Assembly: GCA_025936825.1 (NCBI GenBank)
Contig: JAICSO010000019.1
Coordinates: 1 to 64,000 of the forward strand
DNA length: 64,000 bases
Direction of reading: 5' to 3'
DNA from: Terriglobales bacterium
GTDB taxonomy: Bacteria; Acidobacteriota; Terriglobia; Terriglobales; Acidobacteriaceae
Shown: piece after piece, positions 43,849-53,106 of the stretch
Layout: every line of letters starts with the position of its first letter
Numbering within the stretch: position 1 is the first letter of the stretch
The notes under the pieces: generated by a model
What the model saw: only the letters and a program-made list of their open reading frames with translations
Database searches by the model: none
Told to the model about the DNA's origin: nothing
Position numbers and translations under genes: made by a program

Positions 43849-46320
43849 ATGAAATTTCTTGGGCGAAATCAAACCCGCAGGCGATTGTTCTGCCTGCTCT
43901 TTTTCACAGGTCTGTTTGGGCCGGCAGCTTACGCCGCAACGGTTCGTGGGACCGTGACTGACTCACTTGGCGCTGTGATCGCAGGTGCGCGCATCGAACT
44001 CATGGCAAATCAAAAAACGATTGCGGCGACTGCGGACGGCACTGGAAGATATGAATTCCACGACGTCCCCGCGGGCCGGTACCAAGTCCGGGCCAGCGCT
44101 CCCTCGTTCGATTCGACTGCGAGCAGACCTTTCTATCTTGGAGAAGGCGCGAACGCCAATATTGATCTCGTGCTGGCCATCGGCGTAGTTTCGCAGGCGG
44201 TCACGGTTACATCGACGGGCACGCCGACGCCGGCGGCCCAAGTCGGCGCATCGATCACTCTGCTTTCCGCAGACGACTACGCGGACAAACTGGACGTGCA
44301 CGAGGCTCTGCGGTTAGTGCCCGGCGCGCAAATCATCGAGACCGGTCAGCGCGGCGGGCTGGGCGAGTTGCTCGTGCGCGGCGGCAACAGTGATGCGAAT
44401 AAGGTCCTCATCGACGGCATCTCCGCCAACGACATCGGCGGCGCGGTCGATTTTGGCGTACTTGCCGCTACCGGAATCAATCAGATCGAAGTGTTGCGGG
44501 GACCGAATAGCGCTCTGTACGGATCCGATGCGCTCGCCGGCATCGTGAGCATGACTACTCGGCGCGGCATCACGCCTCTGCCGGAGTTCACCTACTCGAT
44601 TGATGGTGGAAGTTTCGGGACCTACCGGCAGGAAGGGATCCTGGGTGGAAGCTATAAGCAGTTCGATTATTTTTCTGACTTCTCCCGTTTCGACACCGCG
44701 AATGATATTCCCCGCAGTTCTTTTCACAATGGAACCTATGCCGGGAATCTGGGCTGGACTCCGAAACCGAACACCGAGTTCCGCGCGACCGTCCGGCGCC
44801 TAGCGACTGCGGCCGGAGAAGCCAACGCTGTTCAACTCTTCGGGATCCCCGATGATGCGGGGCAGAAGGACCAACAACTCTTCATCAGCGCTACGTTCCA
44901 GCAGCAGACAACTGAGCGTTGGCACAACATCGTGCGTTATGGAGCGCTTCGGTTGCGCTCCCAGTTTACCGGCTACGCCCCGACCGGGATTCCCTACGAC
45001 TCAGCGATTGTGGGATCAGAGTACATTGGCGCGCCGGTCACGCTTCGCGGAGCCAACGGATATGCGGTAAGCGGGCAGGCGATTTTCCAGTTTGTTCAAC
45101 CCTATCCGAATCGGTTTATAACCAGCACCGATCGTGATTTTGTCTATGCCCAAACAGAATATGAGGTTAAGCCGCAGTTGGCGGCGCTGTTCGGATTTCG
45201 CTACGAGGCCGAGCGCGGGTCCACCCAACCGAATTTCGGAGTGCCTCCCGCTGATCGTGGCAACTACAGCTACACTTTGCAGGTGGCGGGCAGTCTCGCC
45301 AACCGTCTTTATTACACGCTAGGCAGCGGCATTGAGAAAAACGCGGTGTTCGGCGTGGCAGGTACGCCACGAGCATCGCTTGCCTATTACTTGCTGCGTC
45401 CGGATGCGTCGAAAGTTTTCAGCGGGACGAAGCTTCGCGCCAATTTCGGCACAGGCATCAAGGAGCCCAGCATCTCCGCTGCCGGCACGTCTCTGTTCAG
45501 CCTGCTTCAAACACTCGGTAATGGAGCGCAACTCATTTCGCAGTTCCACGTTGCTCCCATTGGAGCCGAGCACTCGAAGACTTATGACGGCGGCGTTGAG
45601 CAAAGCCTTTTGGATGGGCGGGCAAGACTGGGAATTACCTACTTCCACAATGAGTTCACGCATCTGATTGAATTTGTTTCCACGCAGGGGCTGATCGAGC
45701 TTGGGGTCGCTCAACCCATTGCAGATTCGCTTCTCGCAGGATCCCACTTTGGAGCCACAGTGAACTCCCAGGCGTTCCGCGCCCAGGGAGCAGAGACGGA
45801 ACTCGAATATCGGATGGGACGCAGCCTCGTCGCTCGTGGAGGATATACGTACTTGGATGCGGCTGTGCAGCGCTCCTTTACCAGCGATTCGCTTGGCCCG
45901 AGCTTCAACACTTCTTCGAACTTCCCAACCATCCCCATCGGTGTCTTTTCGCCGCTGATCGGAGCTCGGCCATTTCGGCGTGCGCCGCATAGCGGTTACG
46001 TGGCGGTCACCTATCATCATGACCGCTGGACGGGGTCGTTAACCGGAACCTTTGTGGGCAAGCGGGATGATAGTGATTTCCTCTCCGATAAAGACGGGGG
46101 CACGAGCCTGCTCCTGCCGAATCGCAATCTGGACGCGGCATATCAGAAGGTCGACCTCGGAGGCAGTTACCAGGTAAACCACGCGCTCTGCGTTAACGCC
46201 GATCTTCAAAATGTGCTGGGTCGACACTATGACGAGGCGTTCGGTTATCCGGCGCTTCCTTTCACTTTTCGCTCAGGCATTCGCATTACGTTTGGAGGAG
46301 AGTCGTGGAAACTGAAATAG
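43849..46320 (+). CDS. TonB-dependent receptor, probable cobalamin/corrinoid importer (BtuB-like)
   Basis: 823 residues. Signal peptide (to about residue 32), then a carboxypeptidase regulatory-like domain (about 33-115: VRGTVTDSLGAVIAGARIEL, YEFHDVPAGRYQV), a plug domain (DVHEALRLVPGAQIIE, LLVRGGNSDANKVLIDGI, VLRGPNSALYGSDALAGIV) and a 22-strand-type barrel ending NVLGRHYDEAFGYPALPF and a short C-terminal strand. The extra N-terminal domain is common in receptors of Acidobacteria and Bacteroidetes. The cobalamin riboswitch directly upstream and btuCD directly downstream make a corrinoid the likely substrate. GGGG/GAGG upstream of ATG 43849. Overlaps btuC by 16 bases. Confidence 0.92.
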   Translation: MKFLGRNQTRRRLFCLLFFTGLFGPAAYAATVRGTVTDSLGAVIAGARIELMANQKTIAATADGTGRYEFHDVPAGRYQVRASAPSFDSTASRPFYLGEGANANIDLVLAIGVVSQAVTVTSTGTPTPAAQVGASITLLSADDYADKLDVHEALRLVPGAQIIETGQRGGLGELLVRGGNSDANKVLIDGISANDIGGAVDFGVLAATGINQIEVLRGPNSALYGSDALAGIVSMTTRRGITPLPEFTYSIDGGSFGTYRQEGILGGSYKQFDYFSDFSRFDTANDIPRSSFHNGTYAGNLGWTPKPNTEFRATVRRLATAAGEANAVQLFGIPDDAGQKDQQLFISATFQQQTTERWHNIVRYGALRLRSQFTGYAPTGIPYDSAIVGSEYIGAPVTLRGANGYAVSGQAIFQFVQPYPNRFITSTDRDFVYAQTEYEVKPQLAALFGFRYEAERGSTQPNFGVPPADRGNYSYTLQVAGSLANRLYYTLGSGIEKNAVFGVAGTPRASLAYYLLRPDASKVFSGTKLRANFGTGIKEPSISAAGTSLFSLLQTLGNGAQLISQFHVAPIGAEHSKTYDGGVEQSLLDGRARLGITYFHNEFTHLIEFVSTQGLIELGVAQPIADSLLAGSHFGATVNSQAFRAQGAETELEYRMGRSLVARGGYTYLDAAVQRSFTSDSLGPSFNTSSNFPTIPIGVFSPLIGARPFRRAPHSGYVAVTYHHDRWTGSLTGTFVGKRDDSDFLSDKDGGTSLLLPNRNLDAAYQKVDLGGSYQVNHALCVNADLQNVLGRHYDEAFGYPALPFTFRSGIRITFGGESWKLK

Positions 46321-47396
46321 CGGAAAAGATCGAACCTCCAGCGTCGTTGCGGGCCGATCGCCGGCTCGGATTCTCCGACCGAGCGCTGTTCATCCTTATT
46401 GTATTCGTTTTGTTCGTGGCCCTCGCGGTCGTGCTTTTGCTCTCGGCTGGGATGGGCGCAACCAGGATCGGACTTCGGGAAGTGCTCGGCTCCTTGCTCC
46501 ATGGGCATCGTTCTCAAAGCACGGATTCTGTGATTCTCTTCGATATCCGTCTTCCTCGCGTGTTCGCGTCGGCCTTGGTTGGAGCTGCGCTTTCCGTAGC
46601 CGGGCTTCTGTTCCAGGGACTTTTCCGAAATCCCATGGCGGATCCGTACGTGATCGGCTCTTCGGGAGGAGCGGCCCTGGGCGCTGGGATTGGACTGTTT
46701 CTGCTCCCTCGTTTTTCCTTTCTCGGATTCGGCGCGACTGCCACTATGGCGTTCATCGGCTCCGTGGCGACCATCGCGCTGGTCTATTGGCTGGCCCGGA
46801 TTGGTGGTCGGGTCCCCGTTGTGACGCTGCTGCTCGCAGGGTTCGCGGTGAGCACGATGTTGAGTTACTCCACTTATTTTCTTGTTGTGCTTGACGACAA
46901 CTTTGGGCTGCGAACGCGGGTGCTTGCCTCTTGGCTTACGGGAGTCATTGCCGTGCCCCGGTGGAGTCAACTCGAGGTCACTGCTCTGATGATCGGTTGC
47001 GGCTTGATTTTCTGCTTTCCTCTGGCACGGCGCTTGAATACTCTGGCGCTGGGTGAAGACTACGCCCGCCAAGTTGGCGTGCAGGTGGAGAGAACACACC
47101 TGGCCATCATTCTTACCGGTTCACTCATCACCGCTGCTGCGGTGTCATTGGGAGGAGTGATCAGCTTCGTGGGGCTGATCGTCCCGCACATGGCAAGGCT
47201 GGTCCTCGGCCCAGACCACGTTCGCCTCTTGCCGGTTACAGCGATTGCGGGCGCGATTTTCCTGGTTCTGGCAGACACCCTGGCACGCACCGTGCTTGCT
47301 CCTTCTGAAATTCCGGTGGGACTTCTGACCGCATTTATTGGCGGTCCGTTTTTCCTCTACCTTTTGCGCCGGACCAGACGGGAGTACGCATTTTGA
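46305..47396 (+). CDS. btuC: cobalamin ABC importer permease
   Basis: 363 residues, FecCD family with about ten membrane helices. Typical segments are FDIRLPRVFASALVGAALSV, GLLFQGLFRNPMADPYVIGS, ALGEDYARQVGV (the cytoplasmic coupling loop) and GVISFVGLIVPHMARLVLGP. GTG start within the end of the receptor gene; the next gene overlaps its stop. The iron-siderophore importers share the family; context decides for cobalamin. Confidence 0.92.
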   Translation: METEIAEKIEPPASLRADRRLGFSDRALFILIVFVLFVALAVVLLLSAGMGATRIGLREVLGSLLHGHRSQSTDSVILFDIRLPRVFASALVGAALSVAGLLFQGLFRNPMADPYVIGSSGGAALGAGIGLFLLPRFSFLGFGATATMAFIGSVATIALVYWLARIGGRVPVVTLLLAGFAVSTMLSYSTYFLVVLDDNFGLRTRVLASWLTGVIAVPRWSQLEVTALMIGCGLIFCFPLARRLNTLALGEDYARQVGVQVERTHLAIILTGSLITAAAVSLGGVISFVGLIVPHMARLVLGPDHVRLLPVTAIAGAIFLVLADTLARTVLAPSEIPVGLLTAFIGGPFFLYLLRRTRREYAF

Positions 47397-48172
47397 CTCC
47401 ATTGCTTCAGTTTGTTGACGTGTCATTTTCGTACCAGCAACATTTGGTTCTTAACGATGTCAGCTTCTCGATAGAAGCGGGCGAATGCGGAGCGCTGATT
47501 GGTCCTAATGGAGTGGGAAAAACCACACTGCTGCGTCTGGCCGCGGGCGTGCTCGCCTGTTCGCGCGGTACAGTTTCGCTGGCCGGACGCGGATTGCACG
47601 CTCTCGGTCGAGGCGAGGCTGCGCGGCTGGTTGCGCTGGTTCCCCAAAGATTCGAAGTGCCGTTTGATTTCACGGTTGAGCAAATCGTTGAGCAAGGGCG
47701 TACACCTTATCTTGGCTTATTTGCCGGTTTCAAGCACCGCGATCGCCAGGCGGTCGAGCGCGCTCTCGGACTGGCCGATGTCACTTCCCTCAGGAATCGC
47801 ATCTTCAATGAGTTGAGCGGGGGAGAACGCCAGCGGGTCAAGATTGCTCTCGGACTGGCACAGGAACCTCGCTTGCTGCTCCTTGACGAGCCTACTCAAA
47901 ACCTCGACCTCGGTCGCCAGCTCGAACTGCTGGATTCGATCCACGCCCTCCATAAGGAAGGGGTTACGATCTTGGCCGCGATGCACGACCTTCAATTGAT
48001 TCCAGGCACATTCTCCTCCGTATTATTGCTGGAGCCTGACCAGGAAGCGCGCAAAGGTCGTCCGGCTGACATCTTGCGGCCAGACATTCTCGAAAGGGCT
48101 TTCGATTGTCCTCTTCGACGCCACCCGAAGTTAGTGAGTGAAAATCAGGTTACGCTGGAGAAGACACCATGA
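47393..48172 (+). CDS. btuD: cobalamin ABC importer ATPase
   Basis: 259 residues with all ABC motifs: Walker A GPNGVGKTTLLR, Q-loop region LVPQRFEVPFDF, signature LSGGERQRVKIALGLAQ, Walker B LLLLDEPTQNLDLG and H-loop AAMHDLQLIPG. TTG start in a TTGA overlap with the permease stop. Energises uptake through the BtuC dimer. Coupled to cobT by a 4-base overlap. Confidence 0.92.
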   Translation: MTPLLQFVDVSFSYQQHLVLNDVSFSIEAGECGALIGPNGVGKTTLLRLAAGVLACSRGTVSLAGRGLHALGRGEAARLVALVPQRFEVPFDFTVEQIVEQGRTPYLGLFAGFKHRDRQAVERALGLADVTSLRNRIFNELSGGERQRVKIALGLAQEPRLLLLDEPTQNLDLGRQLELLDSIHALHKEGVTILAAMHDLQLIPGTFSSVLLLEPDQEARKGRPADILRPDILERAFDCPLRRHPKLVSENQVTLEKTP

Positions 48173-49257
48173 CAGCAACCAATTCTGAGATGCTGTCGGA
48201 ATTCATCCAAGAGATTGTTGTGCCTGATCCCACATTCCTGCAACAGGCGCGCACACATCTCGACCATCTGACCAAACCACGAGGCAGTCTCGGCCGGCTG
48301 GAGGGCATCGCCGCCCGATTTGTCGCGATCATGAAAGGCGACCCTGGCTGGCCGCTAAGCAAGGCTGCTTATGTGTTTGCCGCCGATCACGGAATCGTGG
48401 CCGAAGGAGTCAGTGCGTATCCCAAGGAAGTCACTTGGCAAATGGTGCTTAATTTCCTCGAGGAAGGGGCGGCGATCACCGTCCTGGCAAGGCTGCACCA
48501 TGCCGAGTTGACCATCGTGGATGTCGGTGTGGATGCGGATTTCGGCGCTCTTTCGGGTCTGCTACGACGAAAAGTCCGGCTCGGCACTCGCAACATGCTT
48601 CATGAACCGGCCATGACCGAAGGTGAAATGCTGGAAGCTTTGCAGATAGGACTAGAACTGGCAACCGGCGCTCACGAGAAGGGGCAGACACTGATCGCAG
48701 TCGGCGAGATGGGAATCGGCAACACGACTTCAGCCAGCGTGATAACAGCCGTCCTTACCCGCCAAACTCCTGCCTTGGTTACTGGTCGGGGCACAGGCTT
48801 GGAGAAGCTCGCATACGAGCACAAGATCAGTGTCGTCGACGCCGTCATCCAAAAGCATTTCGGCAAAGACCTCCGAATTTCTGACGCGCAACCCCTTGAG
48901 ATTCTGCGGCGCGTCGGTGGATTGGAAATCGCTGCCATGGTTGGATTATTCCTGGGTTTGGCACGGTATCAGATCCCGGTCATCACGGATGGTTTTATCT
49001 CGACGGCGGCTGCGGCGTTGGCGTACGCCGTCGCGCCGCATGTAAAAGAGTATTTGTTCGCCGGGCATTGTTCGAAAGAGCCTGGCCATCGCTTTCTGCT
49101 GGAGTATTTGGGACTCGAACCCATTCTGACTCTCGAGATGCGGCTGGGCGAGGGCACCGGCGCCGTTTTGGCGATGCCCATCATCGAATCGGCTGTGCGC
49201 CTCTACATCGACATGGCCACCTTCGCTTCGGCGGGAGTAAGTGGGCCGAGCGAATGA
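48169..49257 (+). CDS. cobT: nicotinate-nucleotide--dimethylbenzimidazole phosphoribosyltransferase
   Basis: 362 residues, normal length. Makes alpha-ribazole phosphate from nicotinate mononucleotide and 5,6-dimethylbenzimidazole, the lower ligand. Characteristic segments: LTKPRGSLGRLEGIA, FAADHGIVAEGVSAYP, GEMGIGNTTSASVI and RLGEGTGAVLAMPIIESA with the catalytic Glu. ATG start overlapping the btuD stop; its own stop overlaps cobS. Confidence 0.96.
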   Translation: MTATNSEMLSEFIQEIVVPDPTFLQQARTHLDHLTKPRGSLGRLEGIAARFVAIMKGDPGWPLSKAAYVFAADHGIVAEGVSAYPKEVTWQMVLNFLEEGAAITVLARLHHAELTIVDVGVDADFGALSGLLRRKVRLGTRNMLHEPAMTEGEMLEALQIGLELATGAHEKGQTLIAVGEMGIGNTTSASVITAVLTRQTPALVTGRGTGLEKLAYEHKISVVDAVIQKHFGKDLRISDAQPLEILRRVGGLEIAAMVGLFLGLARYQIPVITDGFISTAAAALAYAVAPHVKEYLFAGHCSKEPGHRFLLEYLGLEPILTLEMRLGEGTGAVLAMPIIESAVRLYIDMATFASAGVSGPSE

Positions 49258-50009
49258 AGCCAATGAGGCGATTGGTGGACGATTTGCTGGTTGCTTTCCA
49301 ATTTCTCACGCGACTGCCGATCTCGCGTATTACCTACCAGCCCAACTCCTTATCGCGGGCGGCGAAGTTCTTTCCCGTTGTCGGCCTAGTCATTGGGTTG
49401 GGCGTTTCACTTTTGCATCGTATCCTTACGCCACATCTCGACCGAGCTCTCGTGGCGCTATTGCTACTGACATTTTTGGTGCTGAGTACCGGTGGACTTC
49501 ATGAAGACGCCCTGGCTGATACGGCGGATGCCTTCGGCGGTGGCTGGAACCGCGAGCAAGTTCTCACTATCTTACGGGATAGCCGAATCGGAAGTTTTGG
49601 AGCGCTGGCGCTCGTGCTATCTGTGCTGGCCAGATTCCTGCTTCTTTCGATTCTTCCGGTAAATCGTTTTACGGCATTGGTGGTCTCCGCACACGTCCTG
49701 TGCCGTTGGACCACGCTGCCATTGAGCTATTTCCTGCGACCTGCGCGCGACAGTGAGGGACAGGGGGCGAGAATTGCACAGCAAATCTCGCCCGCATCTC
49801 TTCTCGTAGGTACGCTGCTGAGCTTTGCGATTGTCTTTTATGTGATGTGGAGTCAGTTCTGGATTCCGATCGTCGCGGCGCTCGTGATCACCGTGCTGAG
49901 TGGTCTCTATTATTGTCGCCGGCTCGGCGGAATCACAGGTGATTGTTTCGGCGCCACGAATCAACTCACCGAAATTGCGGTTTATTTTTGTGGGGTCTGG
50001 AGCGTGTGA
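49254..50009 (+). CDS. cobS: adenosylcobinamide-GDP ribazoletransferase (cobalamin synthase)
   Basis: 251 residues from ATG at 49254 (ATGA overlap with cobT; the open frame upstream is a shadow). Membrane protein with several helices. FLVLSTGGLHEDALADTADA followed by FGGG is the metal-binding DxxxD signature, and LTRLP near the start and GGITGDCFGATNQLTEI at the end are also conserved. Joins GDP-cobinamide to alpha-ribazole, the last step of assembly. Confidence 0.95.
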   Translation: MKPMRRLVDDLLVAFQFLTRLPISRITYQPNSLSRAAKFFPVVGLVIGLGVSLLHRILTPHLDRALVALLLLTFLVLSTGGLHEDALADTADAFGGGWNREQVLTILRDSRIGSFGALALVLSVLARFLLLSILPVNRFTALVVSAHVLCRWTTLPLSYFLRPARDSEGQGARIAQQISPASLLVGTLLSFAIVFYVMWSQFWIPIVAALVITVLSGLYYCRRLGGITGDCFGATNQLTEIAVYFCGVWSV

Positions 50010-50581
50010 CACAGCTTCTTCTAATTCGCCACGCGGATACCGACCTAGCTGGCCGATTCTGTGGCCAGTCTGATCCGGATCTCAATGAGCGAGGCCGCCA
50101 ACAGCTCGCAGGGCTGGTGAACAGGCTGTCGCGACACGCAATCCGCGGACTCTATACCAGTGATCTTCGGCGTGCCCGACGGACTGCCGAGGCGATTGCC
50201 AGACATTTCGGGATGGGGCTCCACGTTCGTCCTGGGCTGCGCGAAATCCACTTTGGCCTCTGGGAAGGTCTCTCTTGGAACGAAATCGAAGTGCTCGACC
50301 CAGTCCTGGCAAAGGGTTGGGCGGAGATGTACCCGAATTCGACCGCGCCAGGAGGTGAGCCCTTTCAGCAATTTGCATCGCGGGTTCGCCAGGAGACTAC
50401 CTTCTTGCTAGGACAAGGGGCGAATTCCCCGATCGCGGTGGTTACGCACGCCGGTTTCATTCGCGTCGTGCTAAAGAGGTGGTGCAGGATATCGGAACAG
50501 GACGCTTGGGATCAGACAAAGGACTACGGATCCATCGTAGCCCTAGACACCAATCATATCTATGGGGACTTGGGGACTTGA
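50006..50581 (+). CDS. cobC: histidine phosphatase, probable alpha-ribazole (5'-)phosphatase
   Basis: 191 residues, phosphoglycerate-mutase-like fold: LLLIRHADTDLAGRFCGQSD with the catalytic RHxxT, TSDLRRARRTAEAI, REIHFGLWEGLSW (Glu) and VVTHAGFIRVVLKR (second His). GTG at 50006 overlaps the cobS stop. The family is broad, but position between cobS and the adenosyltransferase supports removal of phosphate from alpha-ribazole phosphate or cobalamin phosphate. Confidence 0.9.
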   Translation: MTQLLLIRHADTDLAGRFCGQSDPDLNERGRQQLAGLVNRLSRHAIRGLYTSDLRRARRTAEAIARHFGMGLHVRPGLREIHFGLWEGLSWNEIEVLDPVLAKGWAEMYPNSTAPGGEPFQQFASRVRQETTFLLGQGANSPIAVVTHAGFIRVVLKRWCRISEQDAWDQTKDYGSIVALDTNHIYGDLGT

Positions 50582-50722
50582 GGACTGAGGACTTGAAGGC
50601 CCTGTAGTTCGGACAAGGCGGTCTGGCCTCTGAGGATTTTGAGGATGAGGGCCGGAAGACGGCTCGGTCTGAAATTGAGTAGCGGCAGGTTGCACGACCA
50701 CATAATTTCAAGGAGCAACGAA

Positions 50723-51297
50723 ATGAGCATCGCAACCAAACGAGGGGACGGCGGACAGACCGGGCTTGTCGGAGGCATTCGTATTTCTAAGGCTGACCTG
50801 CGAGTAGAAGCCTATGGGTCAGTTGACGAATTGAATTCCTATTGGGCTTTGCACGCAGCATTTGCCAAAACGCAGAGATTCGTGCGTGGACAGAATCAAT
50901 CCAGAAGACGCTGTTTCGGCTTGGGTCGGCATTAGCCACGCCGCCAGAGGCTAACAATCCGTCACCTGAGATAACCGCTGGTGATGTAGAACATCTCACA
51001 ACTCTCGTCCATACCATTGAGGCGACGAAAGGGATCTTGTCGGACTGGTCCTTGCCTGGGGCGCACACGGAGGCCGCAGCCTTCGAAATGGCGCGCACCG
51101 TCTCTCGCCGGGCAGAGCGAAACGTGGTCCGGCTGGTCGAGAGTGGCGCTCCCGTGGACTCGCAGGTGCTGGCATATCTGAACCGTTTGTCAGACGTTTT
51201 GTGGCTCTTCGGACGGCTGCTGGAACTTCACGCTGGCGTCGAATCCAAAATGCGCGATGATCAACACGCCAGTGCGCGATGGTCGAAGGCCTGGTGA
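50723..51297 (+). pseudogene. PduO-type cob(I)alamin adenosyltransferase with a one-base frameshift
   Basis: From ATG 50723 (AAGGAG 7 bases upstream) the frame reads [20 protein letters not shown] and [12 protein letters not shown], the ATP-binding start of the PduO family, then loses sense. From about 50840 the next frame continues correctly: [59 protein letters not shown] and LAYLNRLSDVLWLFGRLLE. Restoring one C in the TTCC at about 50838-50839 joins both parts into a protein of normal length (about 191 residues). Either a real recent mutation or a base-calling error. The enzyme would convert cob(I)alamin to adenosylcobalamin. Confidence 0.85.
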
Positions 51298-51979
51298 TGC
51301 CACGTGCCGAAGGATTTCCGGAAGCTGAGCTGCGGGGAGTCTATCGTGCAATTCGTGACCGGCGCGATGTGAGATCTGGCTTCTTGCCCGAACCACTGAG
51401 TGACCAAGTCCTGGGTCGACTCTTGGAGGCCGCCCATCACGCACCCTCTGTGGGCCTGATGCAACCTTGGCGATTTATTCTCATTCGAGCGATTGAGACC
51501 TGTAGAGCTGTCCATGATATTTTTCTGCAATCGAACCGCGAGGCACTCGAAACCTACGAGGGTGACCATGCGAAGAAATACGCCAGCCTGAAGCTCGAAG
51601 GGGTTCTGGAAGCGCCTCAGGACCTCTGCATCGTCTACAATCCAGAATGTGAACGCGGACATCGACTCGGCCGCCACTCCATGCCAGAAACTGCCCTCTA
51701 TTCCGCGGTCTGCGCGTTCAGTATCTCTGGCTTGCAGCTCGCGCCGAAGGGGTTGGTGTCGGATGGGTCAGCATTCTCGACAAGCAGGCACTGCAAAACG
51801 TGTTGCACATTCCAGCCAACATAGTCCCAGTAGCCTATCTATGTCTCGGGTACGTGAACTGCTTTTCGGCAGTGCCGGATCTCGAACGTGCTGGATGGGA
51901 GTACCGGATTCCGCTTGTTCAAGTGCTGGGGTTCGAACGATACGACCCACGCTGGAGTGCCGAGGAGAAGAAGCTATAG
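51297..51979 (+). pseudogene. bluB: 5,6-dimethylbenzimidazole synthase (BluB-type nitroreductase) with a one-base frameshift
   Basis: Starts at ATG 51297 (overlapping the previous stop; ATG 51279 is an alternative). The first part reads VYRAIRDRRDVRSGFLPEPL, LLEAAHHAPSVGLMQPWRFI and CIVYNPECERGHRLGRHSMP, all BluB signatures (FMN and O2 chemistry that cleaves reduced flavin to the lower ligand). After AVCAF near 51720 the frame breaks; one base further the family sequence resumes: QYLWLAARAEGVGVGWVSIL, IPANIVPVAYLCLGYVNCF and VPDLERAGWEYRIPL to a TAG at 51977. One extra T at the TTC near 51721 would restore a 227-residue enzyme. Same kind of lesion as in the gene before it. Confidence 0.85.
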
Positions 51980-52175
51980 CTGCCTGCGCTATTATGGTTT
52001 AGGAAACGGTCTCTAACCAGGCAAATCGCTCCTGATTGCAGCCGTCTGCCGCATCTTTCGAGACCCAAACCGTGTGGCTACATACGGCTAGGACACACCA
52101 GCCTGGTGAGGGGATGCTGCGGAAAGTACGTCTTCTGTTAACCACTGCATAGTTCTATCGCAAACACCTCGATAG

Positions 52176-52838
52176 CTAAGCCATCCGGTGCTCTTTTTTT
52201 CTTCCTCTGCCGCCTTGCTTTCCCCAGTCCGACAGCTGCTCCTTGTGCCTGGCTGCGGTTGCTCGTCCCCCACCGGAAGCGATGCATCGAGGGCAGATCA
52301 GGTTTGCGCCGGAGTGCTTGGAGCAGGATGGCATCACGGATTTAACCGCTAAGGCGAGTTGGCCGGAGACTTCCTGCAGGAACTCAGCATGCTCTTGGGA
52401 GTAGCGGTTCTTTTGAGAACTGAGGATTATCAAGACCCCCAAGCTGTCCCCCCGGAGCACCAGAGGAACGGCACAGTAAGATCGAATTCCTTCGATGAGA
52501 TTCTGCTGTTCGACCTGAAATTCCATCTCTTTTTGCAAGTCGGCGCGCACGATGGCTTTCTTGTTCTGGAATACCCATCCATGATGCGTTTCTTTGCAGT
52601 CCAGCAGCAAGCCAACGCGAAAGAAGCTTTCACGACCGCAGCCCTCGGCTACGACTAGCTTGAGCGCTCTCTCCTCGGGCACGTACAAGCTCAATCCCAT
52701 TCGATCATAAGTGAGCACCTTCTTCACGGCCTCGCACGTACCCCGGAATACTTCATTGATCCCTGGCTGAGTGATTGCTGCACGGTTGACCTCCAGTATC
52801 GTCGCGTACCGTTGTGTGATTCTTAATCGCCGCGTCAT
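52176..52838 (-). CDS. GAF-domain protein with a Cys-pair and basic C-terminal tail
   Basis: 220 residues. One GAF domain (about 10-160): ILEVNRAAITQPGINEVFRG, RMGLSLYVPEERALKLVVAE, RSYCAVPLVLRGDSLGVLII and EVSGQLALAVKSV. The tail is distinct: LICPRCIASGGGRATAARHK and LSDWGKQGGRGRKKEHR, with a CPxC pair that may bind zinc and a strongly basic end that may bind nucleic acid. No kinase or output domain. A similar tail occurs in proteins I associate with acidobacteria, but its role is unknown to me. Stands alone between bluB and the catabolic locus. Confidence 0.8.
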   Translation of the reverse strand: MTRRLRITQRYATILEVNRAAITQPGINEVFRGTCEAVKKVLTYDRMGLSLYVPEERALKLVVAEGCGRESFFRVGLLLDCKETHHGWVFQNKKAIVRADLQKEMEFQVEQQNLIEGIRSYCAVPLVLRGDSLGVLIILSSQKNRYSQEHAEFLQEVSGQLALAVKSVMPSCSKHSGANLICPRCIASGGGRATAARHKEQLSDWGKQGGRGRKKEHRMA

Positions 52839-53106
52839 CTGTCTTGCAGGCTCACGTCAATCGCGATGAACCACTACACCAATTTGTAGGCATGTAAAAC
52901 CTTTATGCAAAAAGACACCAGGTCCCTTTTTTACGAAATCAGAACACAAGCCCATCGCATGGCGCCGCGCTTGAATGCTCATCGACCGCCACATCGAAGC
53001 AGTGCGTAACACCGGAAATTGTGGGTATATACAATATGCGCCTGCTTTCAATCGGCTTTCTCGCCCTGCACTCCGCAACACTTGTCTTCGTCAACACAGG
53101 TTTCTT

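Noticed and set aside
46245-47099. 284-codon minus-strand ORF rich in His, Arg and Glu
   Set aside because: Antisense shadow of btuC, with low-complexity composition typical of reversed membrane-protein codons.
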